A DNA stretch of 13,790 bases from Candidatus Sulfopaludibacter sp. SbA3 (GTDB lineage Bacteria > Acidobacteriota > Terriglobia > 20CM-2-55-15), in the NCBI GenBank assembly GCA_945861845.1, contig CAMAWS010000028.1:1-13790 (forward strand). The letters run 5' to 3'. This document shows, in pieces, positions 13,774 through 13,790 of this stretch. Numbering within the stretch: the first letter of the stretch is position 1; each line of letters opens with the position of its first letter. The notes under the pieces are model-generated. The model made no database searches. It had not been told where the DNA came from and saw nothing but the letters and a program-made list of their open reading frames with translations. The translations under genes and the position numbers were made by a program.

Positions 13774-13790
13774 AAAACGCTCCTGTTCAC

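Noticed and set aside
1..13790. CRISPR array, insertion sequence, prophage or defence island
   Set aside because: No regularly spaced repeats, transposase, integrase, terminal repeats or phage genes are visible; gene content is housekeeping.

Overview
The window reads as a chromosomal stretch of a moderately GC-rich Gram-negative bacterium. The best guess is Acidobacteriota or a close relative. The reasons are a DUF5916/CBM9-type outer-membrane protein, a SurA-like periplasmic chaperone with a signal peptide (hence a diderm), RqcP, archease/RtcB and a BlaI-family regulator, all tightly packed. This placement is inference from gene content; no rRNA or marker phylogeny is available. Almost all of it is housekeeping and RNA/translation-quality genes, and I see no CRISPR array, insertion sequence, tRNA or rRNA.

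Layout. (1) 1-544 has no intact gene, but 201-419 is the 3' half of a holo-ACP synthase gene (acpS) without its 5' half. (2) 545-2731 (+) encodes a secreted CBM9-like/DUF5916 protein. It converges on a minus-strand purine/tRNA operon, with a large imperfect palindrome (2738-2790) whose tip is the mtaB stop codon. (3) The minus-strand operon, in transcription order larE (6645), purD, purE, mtaB (stop 2762), is joined by two ATGA overlaps and a 4-base gap. (4) A divergent control region (about 6646-6745) holds back-to-back promoter-like elements and an 11-bp-arm inverted repeat. (5) A plus-strand run follows: HNH endonuclease, archease, a broken rtcB, yqeY, lepB, galU, closed by a strong intrinsic terminator at 10463-10495. 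(6) rsmI (+) has its own promoter-like sequence. (7) On the minus strand, from the right edge, lie a SurA/PpiC-type chaperone, rqcP, a BlaI-type regulator that starts inside rqcP, and a GNAT acetyltransferase convergent with rsmI.

How the genes fit together. purD and purE are two steps of IMP synthesis. MtaB (tRNA ms2t6A37), RsmI (16S rRNA C1402), archease/RtcB (RNA ligation), RqcP (stalled-ribosome rescue) and YqeY all touch RNA or translation. LepB and SurA serve secretion and envelope assembly, and GalU makes UDP-glucose for envelope sugars.

I did not find a convincing new multi-gene system. The most notable points are an archease gene translationally coupled to an rtcB that has lost about 300 internal codons; an overlooked acpS remnant; a repeated TANAAY-N5/6-ATG arrangement at three gene starts, with a looser fourth case, suggesting leaderless transcription; an orphan larE heading a purine operon; and the repeat-derived C-terminus of MtaB. 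Either truncation could be an assembly artefact, and read-level data would decide.
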